Positions 12,441-25,000 of a stretch of 64,000 nt of DNA are shown in pieces. Below the pieces are notes generated by a model, which did not search any database, was not told where the DNA came from, and saw nothing but the letters and a program-made list of their open reading frames with translations. Origin of the DNA: Distichodus sexfasciatus (taxonomy: Eukaryota > Chordata > Actinopteri > Characiformes > Distichodontidae). Location of the stretch: the NCBI GenBank assembly GCA_032718565.1, contig JAVGVS010000021.1:1997384-2061383 (forward strand), given 5' to 3'. The number at the start of each line of letters is the position of its first letter. The first letter of the stretch is position 1. The translations under genes and the position numbers were made by a program.

Positions 12441-15047
12441 TGAGTAATAGACTCTTGCAGAGTGTCTCTTTCAGCCCATATGACTTAAGCGGACTGGGGT
12501 CATTGCTGTCACTGCTACCAGAAGACTTCACTGTGAAAGTCCAGAGCCTGAGTGTGTCCCATTAGCTTTGGCTGTAGAGGAAAGGGCTGGTCAAACAGCT
12601 CAGGGACGCTGGGAAGATATTCCATGACTCATTGTTTTTTGAAGTTCTTTCCCACTAGTTCACCAGATCTCCACAGAGACGGGAATGCTGTCTAGATTTA
12701 TTCTCAACCTTGATAAATAATGTATTATGGTTATGTAATAGGGGGGAGGATAGTGAGATGTTGCACAGTGTGATAATGTTGCCTGGGGGGAACTGTGACA
12801 GCAGCACGTGTAGGGCTCTTTAAATTTAGGTTTAAGTGCCTGTTTTTAGGTGTACAAGACAAACTAATGAATTTAATGAACCAATTGTATACTGAGCCAA
12901 TTGTATACTGTATGTTCCATAAAATGTGCATGTTTAGCATGTTTGAAAAATGATATCATAATGCTAATAGCAAAGCAAAATCTCAGATAATGGTTTCCAT
13001 GTGCAGTTCATTTGCTGATTAATGGCTAATGAAATTGATTCCTGCAGTTAAGAAATGCATGACGTTAAATATTTCCTGGGTTTAGCAAGAGGAAAATCAG
13101 ATGTATGTCATACTAGATGCATATGTGTCATTACTTTCTCTGTGCAGAAGTAGTGTAACAGTCAAAAAAAGTCTGGCTTAGTAAGAGTCCTAAAATCTTA
13201 AAATCCCCTCATTCTACCTACAGCAATAATGGAAAAACATTAACCTACTTTAAAGTGCCTTGTGGTTGTGATATGATGCAAAGTGTAACCATATGTAGAT
13301 TAGTGTAAACAGGATTATTACTTGTAATTAAAAGTGATGAAAGTTGGCTGCTTGCATTTGATGCCAATAGATTGATGGAGTCATAGAGCATAGAACCTAT
13401 AGCCATATGGGAGACATATGGAGACTCGTTCTCTTTCTCCTGCGCAGTTTCTGCCGACCAGATGAATTACCATGACATGAGTGGACTCAAGGGAGGAATA
13501 TGCATCGATAAGGATCTGTTGTTGTTGTTACCGTGTTGAGCTTTTCCTTTTCTCTGTGTAATCAACATGACAAAAAAGTCATATTTGGACTATTAATCAA
13601 CATTAAATGGCAAGAATATTTTTTCATCACTTTGCTAAAATGAACATTATAATGGCTAACTTTATTTTATATACTGTGGCTATGTTTGTGACATCTTCAT
13701 GGCATTCATCTATGTCCCATCATATTTAACAGAAAGGTGTTTGCTTAAATGTCTCCTTCCCTCCTTCCTCCTCATTTGAGATCACATTTCTTGGCAAGTT
13801 GAAACGGTAATTAGCATAGTGCTTATGCGTGCTGATTCTTTGATCTGGGCACTTTGAACTGATAAACTTTGTCACTGTCATCTCTCGGTAGTCAAAGCCC
13901 CTTGATGGATGCTAATTATGTACAGGCATGCTGAGCGGTTTGAAAACAGCTCTGTGTGGAGAACCAGCCTGAAGTAGGGCCTAAGCCATAAGTTAAACTC
14001 AGTACTTCACGTTTTATAGCCGGCAGTGCAGCCTACGTCAAGATATATTGACCTGCTAGCTCTATATCCCACATCTTAGCAAAATCCCTCCATTTTTCCG
14101 AGCTATAGGACTCCTCTGTAAATGATATCATGTGTTTTCCTTGGATCTGTTTTTAACCATGTCTTTGCTGAGACTTATGTCACTACACTTCCTTCAGTAA
14201 ACTGAAGTAGTGTGTTTAAGTACGCTATCTCAAATGATGTCATGGAACACACCCCTTATTAACAGACATACAGACAGAAGGTAGCAGAACAGATAAAGAT
14301 GCAGCAGAACATTTGACCCTACAGTTGAAGCAAGCCTTACCACAAGGACTAGTGTTGGAGCCTCAAAATTTATAGTTTGGGTGGAGAGTAGCAGCATTCA
14401 TGCTTTCAGTTGTGAAATACAATAAATTCTAAATTGGATGAGTATGACTGAATGAACAATTCTGTCACTGTTTCTTCTTGAATGTTTTCCAGAGTTAACG
14501 CAAGGTTTTAAAAAACAGTTTAGACATTTTGTTTGTCTCCTGTTAAATACTAGTTTCTAAAAGTAGTCACAGCGCAATAAAGATTTTCAAAATGTGTTAA
14601 ATGGAAGGATGGGGAGCATGTGTATGTCTGTGAAGCAGAAACTTGGCACTGCACTTTGTAATGTGGTAGTTCCATCTTGGAAAAGCATTATTTCCTGCCT
14701 TGATGCTTCTTTGATGTCAGTGCCAGTTGAATTACCAGTGTCTAAAGGCATTTTATGAGTAACTCACTTTTACTCTATTGTCCAAGAGCTTGCTTTTCAG
14801 TAAGGAAACATTACTAACCATGGGTACTGCCTCAATAAAATAAGGATAGGGTGTAAAGTTAGGTTTTAGGTTTGTTTTTGTTCTGGGGTTTTTTTTTGGG
14901 GGGGGGGGGCAAAAAAAACTGTGTGACTTATGTGTAAAGAAATCCTGTAATTCACCTGACACTACGACTAGGACAGTGTGACCTCAAATCAATATCAGGG
15001 TCATTTACTACGTTCGTCAAGCTGTTAGGCATAAATTTATAACTGGG

Positions 15048-15192
15048 AGCAAGGTACCGTCCCCAAGCACAGCTCCTCAGGCATTACACATGCCAGCTGC
15101 TTTCTGCTCCTATATGGATGTGTCAGATGCAGAGCTCGCATTTCATTGTGGTGCACTGTGTTGTACTGTGGTGTGTCACAATGAGAAATGAT
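15048..15192 (+). repeat. SINE family A, head-truncated
   Basis: Plus-strand body: 'agcaaggtaccgtccccaag', then 'gtgcactgtgttgtactgtg' and the tail 'gtgtgtcacaatgag'. The tRNA-like head is missing. A minus-strand copy begins about 115 bp downstream. Confidence 0.7.
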
Positions 15193-15307
15193 TAAGTGAT
15201 AGCTCACGATAAACTGTATTTTGAAAGGATTTTATCGATAACACATTTATTTACAACTGCATTGGTGAAACCATAGATGACAATTTAAATTTAACTGAGT
15301 GATTTTT

Positions 15308-15518
15308 TGTCATCGTGAACACACCACGGCACAGCACACAGTGCGCCACAACAAAATGTGACCTCTGCATTTGACCCATCCGTGAACGAGCAGTGGGCAG
15401 CTTTTATTAGCAGTGCTTGGGAATGGTAACTTGCTCATGAGTACCTCAGGGGTACCTGAACCGGCGACCCGTCAATCACAAGGCCATCTCCTTAAGCGTT
15501 ACACTACCGACTGCCCCC
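15308..15518 (-). repeat. SINE family A
   Basis: Minus-strand copy from 'tgtcatcgtgaacacaccac' (tail) to 'cgttacactaccgactgccc' (head). It is near full length and tail-to-tail with the copy at 15048-15192. Confidence 0.75.
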
Positions 15519-16382
15519 ACTGAAACCTGAATCTGAAACCTGAGACTGCATTTGTAAGGTTTCTATTTATCCTTTTTTGTTAATGTGTAGTAATTGGATC
15601 AGAGGTTGGATTTAGTCTTTAAACAGTCTTCAAACCAACATTTATAGACCATATAATTATAGGTCTCAGTAATTTATTTTATCCAGCTGGAAATATCAAT
15701 ACCAGAAATTAAGGGATAATTGCAATTAACAACTAGACAGTGAAAACCTTGCTGTTTCCTACTGTTTTATGTTGTTTTGTTGAGCCAAATGGAAATCCCT
15801 GGAACACATAGACAAGTCTTTTCCTATTGCTGTAAATATGTGGAAATGTATTAAGTGATCTTTGTGGAAATGGGAAACATTAATTAAGACTGATTTTTTT
15901 CTATGATATATTATTCAAGGATGAATAATAATGTCAAATGAATTGCATGTGGTAACAGGAGAGAAATGATTTTTTTAACGTGGAACAGAAGTAGGCATGT
16001 CAGTTAAAAACAGGAATAGGGGAAAGTTTGTCCTGGTGAAAGGTCTTGGATAGTTACAGTGATGTACAGACCTCTGGCAGAGGATTGCAGTGTGTGGGTG
16101 AAATGTGACAGACTCGTTTAAGCAGGTTTCCTCTGTTTTTAACTCTCTCCTATCAGTGTTTGTCAGTCAGATCTCCAGCCGGTGTCAGTGTTGCAACTTT
16201 CTCCTGAAGCACACATATCCTCAGGAAGAATAGTGCATCTTAAGGGACACTTTTGTGGCTTTCCTGCAACAGAGAGTGAACAATGATGAGGGTGTGGCTA
16301 AGCTGGAACATTTTAGTGGACAGGATGGACATGCTGTTCTTTAGCATTTGTTAGTTAGATAATAAAGTGCAGGTGTTGTTTG

Positions 16383-17399
16383 TAGAGATGTAGCTGATCT
16401 GATATTTGGATCGGTATCGGCCTGATAACGGGCTCAAACAGTTGGATCGGGTATCGGCGGCATTGAGCCATTCTATGGAGCTGATCTTTAAATGTGTGCA
16501 CACTCTATTTGTTATGCATGGGAAGTGACACTGCGGTAAAGTAGAGCTGAAACCATATGTTCCGATAACTTGTTCCGAATAATTCTACTACAAAAAATGG
16601 TTGAGGTAATTTTTCTAGAATCGAAGCTTGGTTTAATTCATTTTACTCGCTAGAGCACGCACCGCTTGTATTTCACACGGACGCTTAATAGTGACACACA
16701 ACGTTTTCAGAGGCGCGATCAAGACAAGACCTGATCCCTCTGCATGTGAAAGTATTTGTGAGATGTTCCGTGCACTAAAACAGAAGTAAATCCATAAAAA
16801 CATTTTTCGTGTAAACACGCGCGCTGTGTTAATGACCGCGAGCATGACCTTTATTACAGACACAAACCATATTTTAGCCGATAAATAACCACAACAACCA
16901 GCGTTCTACTCACAATTCTGCCGTTTATTTAGATTTTCCATCGTTTATTCTGGAACGCGCGCCCAATGCTTCATTGTGACGCGGCTCCGGGGGGCGCATG
17001 GAGGATTGTGGTAAATGTAGTTCTCTGCAAAAGCAGCTCATTTTATAGGCCAAATTGGTTCAAAATGACAAACTTCAGTATTTAATTTTCAATTGATCAA
17101 TTTTTATAGTGTAATCAATAAGAAAGAAGAAATATTTATATGTCAAACGAACAATTTTGAGAACGAATAATTTAGTATACACGTGCGTAATTATTACATT
17201 GTTTTAGTTAGGAAAACAGTATTTAAATCAAGCATTTCCTTAAGCATAACAATAATCTCAGTCATGTATTCAGACATTTTAAAGAATTATTTTATGTTTA
17301 AAAAAAGACTGACTGTATCGGATTTGTATCGGTATCGGCAGATATCCAAATTTACAATATCGGTATCGGACATATAAAAGTGGTATTGGCCTATCTCTA
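16383..17399. mobile_element. Non-autonomous hAT-like DNA transposon, CpG-rich, possibly nested
   Basis: The ends are imperfect inverted repeats starting TAGAGAT and ending ATCTCTA. Just inside, both ends carry GGTATCGG-type repeats ('tcggtatcggcctgat' on the left, 'tatcggtatcggacat' on the right). Flanking 8-mers GTTGTTTG (16375-16382) and GTTGTTAA (17400-17407) agree at 6 of 8 positions, suggesting an aged 8-bp target duplication, the hAT hallmark. The interior at 16640-17000 is unusually CpG-rich for an intron and belongs to the element. No transposase frame is visible. 'tagagctgaaacc' at about 16543 looks like another hAT-type terminus, so an element may be inserted in an element. Confidence 0.7.
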
Positions 17400-17407
17400 G
17401 TTGTTAA

Positions 17408-19654
17408 CACTTCAAACTAGTTTAGTTTGTTGCATTAACTTGCTGTGATTTAGTTTGCTGGAACTCATTTGCTAGTTAAACAGTGTCTACAATTTTTGTT
17501 TATATAGGCAAAGTACACTTTATTGTCATCTCTTCTATATATTGTACAGATATACAGAGAGACGAGAAGACGTGGCTCCAGTTTACACAGTGCAACAAGA
17601 AATAGAGAACAAATAACAGATAGGGCACATGGAATAAACAATATATAAATAGGACACAAAATATACATTTTAAGCTAGAAGTGGAAATTGACTGACAGTT
17701 CTCAATATGGAAGATTTCGATATCACATATATCTGTCTGTCTGACTGTCAGTCTGTCTGCAAGTCATGATTAAAGTGCAGTTACGGCACTCTTATGGATC
17801 AAATCTGGAGTAATTTGCATTGCCTAAGCGCATCTGTTATCTACAGTGAAAAAAAACTGCCAATCGTCAGATTTGACTGCCACGTTTTTAAGTCCTGCCA
17901 CCTTTTTCCTCCATCCCTTCCTCCTCCATTTCTGACAAACACACCCCACAAATCTCACCAGGGCTATGAATAAGAGCGACACCAAACTGTCATGGCGCAG
18001 CTCTGGGCTCTCTATGGCCCTGATGGGTTGGTGGGAGTGAGGAAGAGGCCAGATGCCCTCCAACCGTACAGATCAAAAAAACGTGTGATTTATTTACGAG
18101 CGAGAGCAGGACTACGGTCGTAGCCATACTTCATGGTTTATGGAGGAATGGAGCCAACGTTTCAGCCTCCTCACAGGAAACTCTCCCATACCTCAGAGCA
18201 ATTTAGCTCTAATCTGGAACCTGTAATAAGGGATTTTGAACAGAAATAAACTCCACAAGGACTCCACACATACTTACATGTAGGGTTCATCGTACTAGTG
18301 ACCTGAGGGATTGCTTTTGAATTTTGTCACATCTTGGACCAGTGTTCGCACTCTGCAATTCTGGCTTATAAGTGTACAACTCAAAATAAGCTCTGTGTCT
18401 TGACTGTGTCTGTGAAATTTATTCATTCTGTGTCTCGGTGTGGTTTTTGTTCAGTGGAGTTTCATGACATTATTCCGCATGTGGTTTTGTTTATTTTGAG
18501 CTTGCCACATATGTTAGCTATAAAAGCAAGTCATTATTTTAAAAAAATGTTATCATCCAAATCTACTAGATCTGGGTCACACAGGGAGCCTAGTCTCCAT
18601 CATTAAAGCTGCAAATGTTTTTATAATCAACAATCTTTTTATGTATCACTCAGTAGCACAACGGATCGACAACATTCTGCGGGGCGACTGCTTGCTTTTG
18701 CAAAAACTCAAGCGTAGGACTGCTGTTTCAAATGTTTAGACCATGAAATGCTGGGTTTACTGGAATTTATAAGGCAAGCTATTGGTTAATGAGACGTGTG
18801 TGTATGTGTATGTGTGTGTGTGTGTATGTGTGTGTGTGTGCTGGATGACGACTGATGGTTTTGATAAGAGCTGTCCCTTTCCATCTTACTGCCTTTGTTG
18901 TTAATAGGAAGCATATGTTTGAAATCTGTATTTATAATTTGTGTGATTTTCCCTGTTATCTCATTTATCAAAGACTTTCTAACCACTGCTTCCTCACCTT
19001 TTGGTGTCTGTGTGTGTCTGTGTGTGCATGGGGGTAGGTGACAGAGAAGAAAACAACTAGAAAGCAAATCAATATTGTTTTAGAGGCCACTCTCTTGACC
19101 TTTGTCTGTAATAGCTGGGAATGCAGTTATTTCGAGTCAGAAGTTTGGGGGTGTTTAAAAAAAATCCTAATGATCTAAATACACATTCCGACTTGGTATG
19201 TTGTACTTCATGAGGAAGGTTTTAAGGGACATTACAAGATATAGATGCTTTTTTAAATGATTTAAATTACACAGGCATTGGTGTTACCAAGCGAAAGTCA
19301 AGTCAATCCTCCAAGACTAACAGGTTTAAGGTTTTGAAAGAGAGATAATCGCATTAGTGCTCTCTGCGCTTAGAGACATTCACCTTCCATAGTCAGATGC
19401 ACTGAGGCATGTTGGTGTATGAATGAGCTGATGTGCTCAAGTAGAATAAAGGACATCGAGGTTAAACCCTCTTGCGTGCAGCATTTACGAAGCAGCAGGA
19501 GGGGCAATGTTGCAGTTTGGACTGGAGATGAATGCCTGCTGCATTGTTGTTGTGGTGCATTGTTACTCCTGGAAATGTTCTACTCTATGTTCAAAACTCC
19601 AAGAGGCAAAGCAGGTGTCTAAATACTACGAACTACAAAGTTATGAAAGGGAAA
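17408..19654 (+). other. JCAD: JCAD intron 1, central part
   Basis: No exon recognised. A repeat-like stretch at about 17500-17660 contains 'cactttattgtcatctcttc', similar to 3' tails of fish LINE families. A GT array lies at 18796-18840. The rest is unremarkable AT-rich intron. Confidence 0.45.
18796..18840. repeat. (GT)n microsatellite, interrupted
   Basis: GT run broken by several TATG units. Confidence 0.85.
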
Positions 19655-19842
19655 GTTAGTGATTATTTGTCATTGTGAACACACCGCACCACAGCACAGT
19701 ACACAGTACACCACAAAGTTATGTGGCCCGGGGAGCAGTGCATGGGGACGGTATCTCAGTGGTACTTTCACCAGCCCGGGACTTGAACCGGATGACCTTC
19801 TGATCATGGAGTGAATGTCCTGACTGTTACAATACCAAGAGC
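19655..19842 (-). repeat. SINE family A
   Basis: Minus copy from 'tttgtcattgtgaacacacc' to the head remnant 'gttacaataccaagagc'. First of three copies within 870 bp. Confidence 0.75.
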
Positions 19843-19950
19843 CTAAGCTGTGACATCAGTGTTTGTATCCAGCTTTCTTTTGGTTCATTTGGCTGACTCT
19901 ACAGATTTCATGAAAAGCCACTTCATAAAAAATGCTAATATTTTTGGGGG

Positions 19951-20190
19951 GCATTTCGGTGTCGTAACGGTTAGAGTGTTTGCCCCGTGATCAGGAGATT
20001 GCCGGTTCGAATCAGCAGTACCAGCAAGGTACTGTCCCCAAGCACTGCTCCCCGGACACTGCACATGTTAGCTGCCCACTGCTCCTTCATGGATGGGTCA
20101 TATGCAGAGGGCACATTTCGTTGCAGTGCACTGTGTGCTGCGCTGTGGTGTGTTCACAATGACAAACAATCTTTCACTTACTTTCACTGA
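19951..20190 (+). repeat. SINE family A, most complete copy
   Basis: The tRNA-like head is readable: 'gtaacggttagagtg' in the A-box region and 'ggttcgaatc' as a near-consensus B box. The body is 'aaggtactgtccccaagcac', and the tail is 'gtgtgttcacaatgaca'. This copy defines the orientation and boundaries used for the others. Confidence 0.85.
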
Positions 20191-20360
20191 TATCAGTTTG
20201 ATGGTTAAAACTACTTACAAACCAGCAAGTTTTCAGAATTTAAAAAGATGTTGTCACCAGTAGTGTGTAGGTTCTACTGATTACCTCAAGTAATCAACAC
20301 CATGCTCTGTTAAGCATCCAAAAAGCTTATTTTAAAGCTACCAGTGAAGACACTGTTTAA

Positions 20361-20518
20361 GTAAGTGAATATTTGTCATTGTGAACACACCACAGTACAG
20401 CACACAGTGCACCACAACGAAATGCTTACCTCAGTGGTCTTTTACTTGAACTGGACTTGAACTGGTGACCTCCTGATCACAGGACCAATTCTCTAATCGG
20501 TATGCTACCAACTGCCCA
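20361..20518 (-). repeat. SINE family A
   Basis: Minus copy from 'atttgtcattgtgaacacac' to 'tatgctaccaactgccc'. The middle is shorter than in the copy at 15308. Confidence 0.75.
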
Positions 20519-20524
20519 AGAGTA

Positions 20525-20700
20525 CTTCTTATGTAACACTCATTTATCAGACACTCTTCTCTAGAACAACTTACGTCTTCTTATTACAGAAACAGTGTCC
20601 CTGGAGCAGATTTGGGCTCAGGGGCTTAAAGACAGTTTTTAGATTCTCCTGAGATCTAACATATGACAGAGTTTTAAACCAAAGCTAAACCAGACTCCTA
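20525..20700 (-). repeat. SINE family B, degenerate
   Basis: Contains 'atttatcagacactcttctc', 'gaacaacttac', and 'acagtgtccctggagcag'. The tRNA-like head is eroded. Confidence 0.5.
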
Positions 20701-21625
20701 ATATTCACTGTTTTTCTGAAGCACTTTTGATTGGTTAGTGCCAAGGGAACTGTTAGATTAAAGGAAAGCTAATGAACCACATGTAAACTGACGTCATACT
20801 TAGTCTCTCCACAGTGTTAAACAGATGCACAGAAGAGATTTACAATTTTATTTGAACTTCACCCTCAGTAAAACAGGGGAATAATGTTAATCCCTGTGCT
20901 GGAATGGGATTATAGTTGTGGGTGTGAGAAAGAGAGTGTAGTAGAAATGAGTTAACTTCACTCCTCCACAGATACAAATTCCCTAGTTTATACAACAACC
21001 ACTTTAAACTTGTAGTTGAAGGCCGATTTTACTTTAAACCTTATAGAAAACGGTAAATGCTTGGTGACTAGGTGAAGTTTGGGAATTTAAGGATTTCAAA
21101 GATTATTAAATCGTGCAGATTGCTGTTTGGATTGAATGTTAGTTGTAAGTGGTGCTTATTCAGTGTTGAATGTCTTCGTGTCATCAGCATTACCATAGCA
21201 CGTCAAATCATCTGCACAGAAGGAGTTGCTCAACATGAGGAGGACAACAGTTGTTTTTCTTCCCATTATTGACTCCATATGCTTTGAGAGTGTTGCCTCC
21301 TACCTTATTGTACCGTTGGACTGAGAATCATCGCTGCTCTGAGAGAAAAAGGGGAGGGTGAGAGGAGATGAGGGAAGTGGAGAATTGAACAGACAGGCAG
21401 ACAGAAAGACAGGCATGGAGAATTCTCTCTCTTCTTGTGACATAGGGCCTTTTGGGGTTTTGACTGTCCCCTCTTTGGTAGGGGGTTCCGTCTCCACATG
21501 AAAAGGATTTGGAAGGATAATCATATTAATGGCAGCATTCTCTCTCTATCTCTTTCTCTCTCTCACTCTCTCACGAGCTCCTTCTCACACACACTCCCTC
21601 TCTCATCCTGTTTTTCCCCCCACAG

Positions 21626-21724
21626 CGATGGCCTCTCTCGTGCAGCTGTTGCGATGCTCGTCTCATCTGGGGTACGTGTGAAACTCTGAAGACATTCACT
21701 CAGAACATCACCAGACGCTGAGCC
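21626..21724 (+). promoter_or_regulatory. JCAD: JCAD 5' leader part of exon 2, with two upstream ORFs
   Basis: A strong acceptor (tttttcccccCACAG) ends at 21625, so this 99-nt stretch is leader in the exon that holds the start codon. It contains an upstream ORF, ATG 21628 to TGA 21681 (17 codons), with G at -3 and G at +4. An overlapping second one runs from ATG 21654 to TGA 21689 (11 codons). Both end before the main ATG at 21725. Such ORFs can lower initiation at the main start, but that is inference here. The leader assignment assumes the 21625 acceptor is used. Confidence 0.6.
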
Positions 21725-22083
21725 ATGTACAGCGTGGAGGACCTTCTCATTTCTCACGGATACAAAGTCGGAGGCGGCAGCAGCAGCAACAACAACGCTC
21801 CCCCCTCGCACTCATCCTCGTCCCACCGCGCGACTTACGATCAGCCACCGCCGCCGCCGCCGTCACGGAGCAACAGCCGGTGTGAAATCGTCGAGAAGAG
21901 GACGACACATGGCGCGGTCAATGGCTACAAGGCGGACTGTGTTTATGGTGGCGGTGGTGTGAAGCAGACATCGTCTAGGGGCAGCTCTGGAGACACAGAG
22001 AGGAAGCAAAGGACTGAGCTAGAGGACAACGGAAATCTAGGAGATGGACACTCTCTAGGAGACGCACTCTCCAAAGAGAGTCG
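21725..22083 (+). CDS. JCAD: JCAD coding exon 1
   Basis: Encodes residues 1-119 and two bases of codon 120. The start is fixed by the conserved MYSVEDLLISHGYK and by G at -3. Donor is TCG|GTGAGT at 22084. The homopolymeric codon runs (AGC/AAC repeats, CCG repeats) are typical of fish copies and probably vary in length. Confidence 0.95.
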
Positions 22084-25000
22084 GTGAGTTGAGGTGGTTT
22101 CAGTGTTTCTCAACAAGACCAAAAGCACTACGTTTAAACATGCAGTTTATTAAGAGCAGGCTTCTTTTTTATTCTATTGTTTTCCCCTTTTTTGGAACTT
22201 ATGGCAGCTCTAGTTGAGGCTGGATGGAAGGATGATGGCTGTTATGTAAAGGTGGGAGCTGTCAAGGACTTTTCCTCAGCTGTAGGACAAAATTTTAACA
22301 GCTTTTTTCATGCGCATGAACATTTACTCTGTATCAGTCTTTCTTTTTCATCCATCCATGTTTTTACAACCTGCAGCTAGCGTAATGTATCCATTAATAG
22401 GTCTTCATTGCTGTTCCTCATCCCTCCTCTTTCTCAGTCCCCTTCATTCTGTTCCTGACACACTCATTAGCTATATTATGCAGATTTGGCACTCTCTTTT
22501 TTTTTATTCATTTTCTCTCATCTGGGACCGTTGTGTGGTGTACAGCCCTGTGGTGGGACAGCCCCCAGCTCCCCCTGCTGTGCATGCCGAATGCTACAGG
22601 CAAACCCCTTCGGTAAACTACACATCTCCAGAAGGGAATACTGCCCTGTCCCACGAGGCCTCAGATCAATATTCCATCCTTCATACTTTATGTAACACCA
22701 ACATTAATAATACATGACGAATTCAAATGTGAACATCGTTATACTACTAATTATAGAACTGCCGTTTCCTAGGAAGAGTCAATGCAGCACTAACTGTCGG
22801 GAAAAAAATCTTTTTCATTAGGACACTTGAATAGTAAATGCAATGTACACAAACTGTATAAAACAATTAACTCCATTACTGATCTGTAACTGCATTTGAT
22901 AGTGGCTTAACGAAAAGAGCCATATGTTACTGTTGCATTAAAGAGGCAGCGGAGATTCTAAAGCAATTTTAAAAGAAACAATAATTAAGTGTCTTGCTTT
23001 TGAAATGTTTAATTATTGGTGGTATACTTTTTTGCGATAAGGAAATTATACGCACATGCTATATATTATATGCAGATGCTATATATACGCGTCTTACATA
23101 GTGGATGTTGGCTTTCTGTTCAAAACGAATGAAATTTTACTAAGCTGGAACTGCATAGTTAAAAATACTACTTAATCTCATTCTTGTTGATTTTTTCCCT
23201 GTTATTCAGACTCCACGATGGCCAAAGAGGAATGTGTTCTCAGACTAGGCCAGAGCGAGATGTGTCCTACTGGCGGAGGCGGGGTCAAGACTTCAATGCA
23301 CTCTTGGACTATGCAGACTTCCGAGACACACATGGAAAAGGATCGGCCATTTTTGTTAAGGCAGAGGGCATGCAGCGAAGACCAGAGTCGGCTTTAAGCA
23401 GTGAGGAGCATCGCCGTGAGAGGCAGCGCAGGGCAGATAATGCACGTGCCAGAGAGCGAGAACTGGCGCTGTACCAGTGGAGAATGGCAGCAGAGAGAAA
23501 GTACCAGAGCCTTGGAACAGAGGAGTGGCGTCCAGCCGTGGGCATGACTCGCCAAACATCTGAAAGTGAAGGTGAGAGATGGACCCAGGAGCAGAGGCGA
23601 CCCAGAACGGCAGAGGGCGCTGTACCACCGAGGACCAAACCCAAATCTCAGTCTCTACCCAGGATGGCCGTGCCCTCAGACAGTGTTCAATACTTAAGCA
23701 CATCACCATCTTGTCAAGATCCATATGGAAGCTACTGGCAGAATGGGCACCAGTCACGGGAATCCCACGGACGGATTTCCGTGGAAGGAGAAAGCAGAGA
23801 AAAGTGGACAGATGGTGGGCACTCAGCCGTGCAGTCTGCACCTCCATCAAAGTCTCGTTTTACGCGACCACTTAGACCTCCCTCTTATGAAGTTCACCAG
23901 CAGATGCGTGGAAGCTCAGAGATGCTTTCTGGAGACTTTGCACCATATTCCAGAGACAGAACTCCACTGCCTTTCACCAGACAGGAGTATTTTGCACAGG
24001 ATCCTGGAGGATCAGGCATGGAGCCTCCAGGTTATATTCCTCCTCCATCTTATAGAAGACAACCTGCAGTCAGGGGAGGACACAGAACTTACTCCAGTTC
24101 CCTAAACTATCAGTTTAGAGGAGATCCGTATATGCAGGGACCTGCAATGGCAGAGGTCCAGGAGTGGTTTATGAGGCAGACAGGGATGTCTTGGCCAGAT
24201 CATCACAGAGACGGTCGAAGGAGTATGCCCTGCAGGAGACAGGCCTACCCTGCCTACAGTGAGGAGAGGCTAGGGAATGTTCAGTACATACCCTTTGATG
24301 ACCCTCGCATCAGGCATATCTCAGGAGGGGGTGTTGATGGGAACTCATTAACAGATGCTGATAAAATCAGGAACATTAGAAAAGAGATTCCTTGTCCTGA
24401 TAAGTCTCCGGATGACAGTGCCTTCTTTCTCCCAGAGAAATCTTTTAACAGCACAGAAGCAAGGATAAGCAATATCAGTGAGTGTGTTAATGAACTAGCA
24501 ACACCTAAGGATGTTTTGGGGAAGTTGAGCCATTCAAATTTGGTATCTGATGAAAATTCCAACAGGTACCACCCGCCGGCAAGTAATTCAGATACCCTTC
24601 TGGTGATGTCTTCACAGCACAGCTCTGGTTCAGATCATGGTGTCCATGAGACTGTAACACAGGTCAAAAAATTTGAGGCGCAAACTGCAGCTGAAAATAA
24701 GAAAAACAAGAAGAAACTCAAAGAGACCATGTTCTGCTTAGTGTCAGTCCCAATAAACCCAGTAGCAAGCAGGGAAGCTGCTGATCCCAACAACAATGAA
24801 AAACTGTCAAGTTCATTGTTACAGCCTTACAATCAAGACCTTCCAAAGATCTCTGCCGGCTCCCCAACCTCTAAAACCTATGAAAAAGCTCCACTTAGGA
24901 AAGATATTGTAGATGTTTGGTCTTATCAAGCAATTGCTGACAAAGAATTGTGTTATGCAGGATCCTGGCCAGGGGAGCAATATAAGAACCAACAGACTCA

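Larger units (their letters stand above)
9651..16382 (+). other. JCAD: JCAD intron 1, proximal part
   Basis: No coding exon recognised. Contents are AT-rich intronic DNA, a (GT)n array at about 11002-11035, a LINE-tail-like 'actttatttatcccgaagg' at about 11930-11950, the GT-carrying repeat at 12148 and two SINE family A copies (15048-15192 and 15308-15518). A poly-G/poly-T patch lies at 14889-14910. Confidence 0.5.

Noticed and set aside
14889..14910. Poly-T/poly-G patch considered as a G-quadruplex or retroposon tail
   Set aside because: A single homopolymer run without spaced G-tracts or a flanking duplication. May simply be slippage or an assembly uncertainty.
22310..22717. 135-codon frame in JCAD intron 2
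   Set aside because: Lies between well-supported donor 22084 and acceptor 23209, has no fitting splice sites, and including it would break the conserved join.
23356..23850. 164-codon minus-strand frame opposite the JCAD exon
   Set aside because: Antisense shadow of a long coding exon. Such frames arise from codon bias, and the peptide has no family features.
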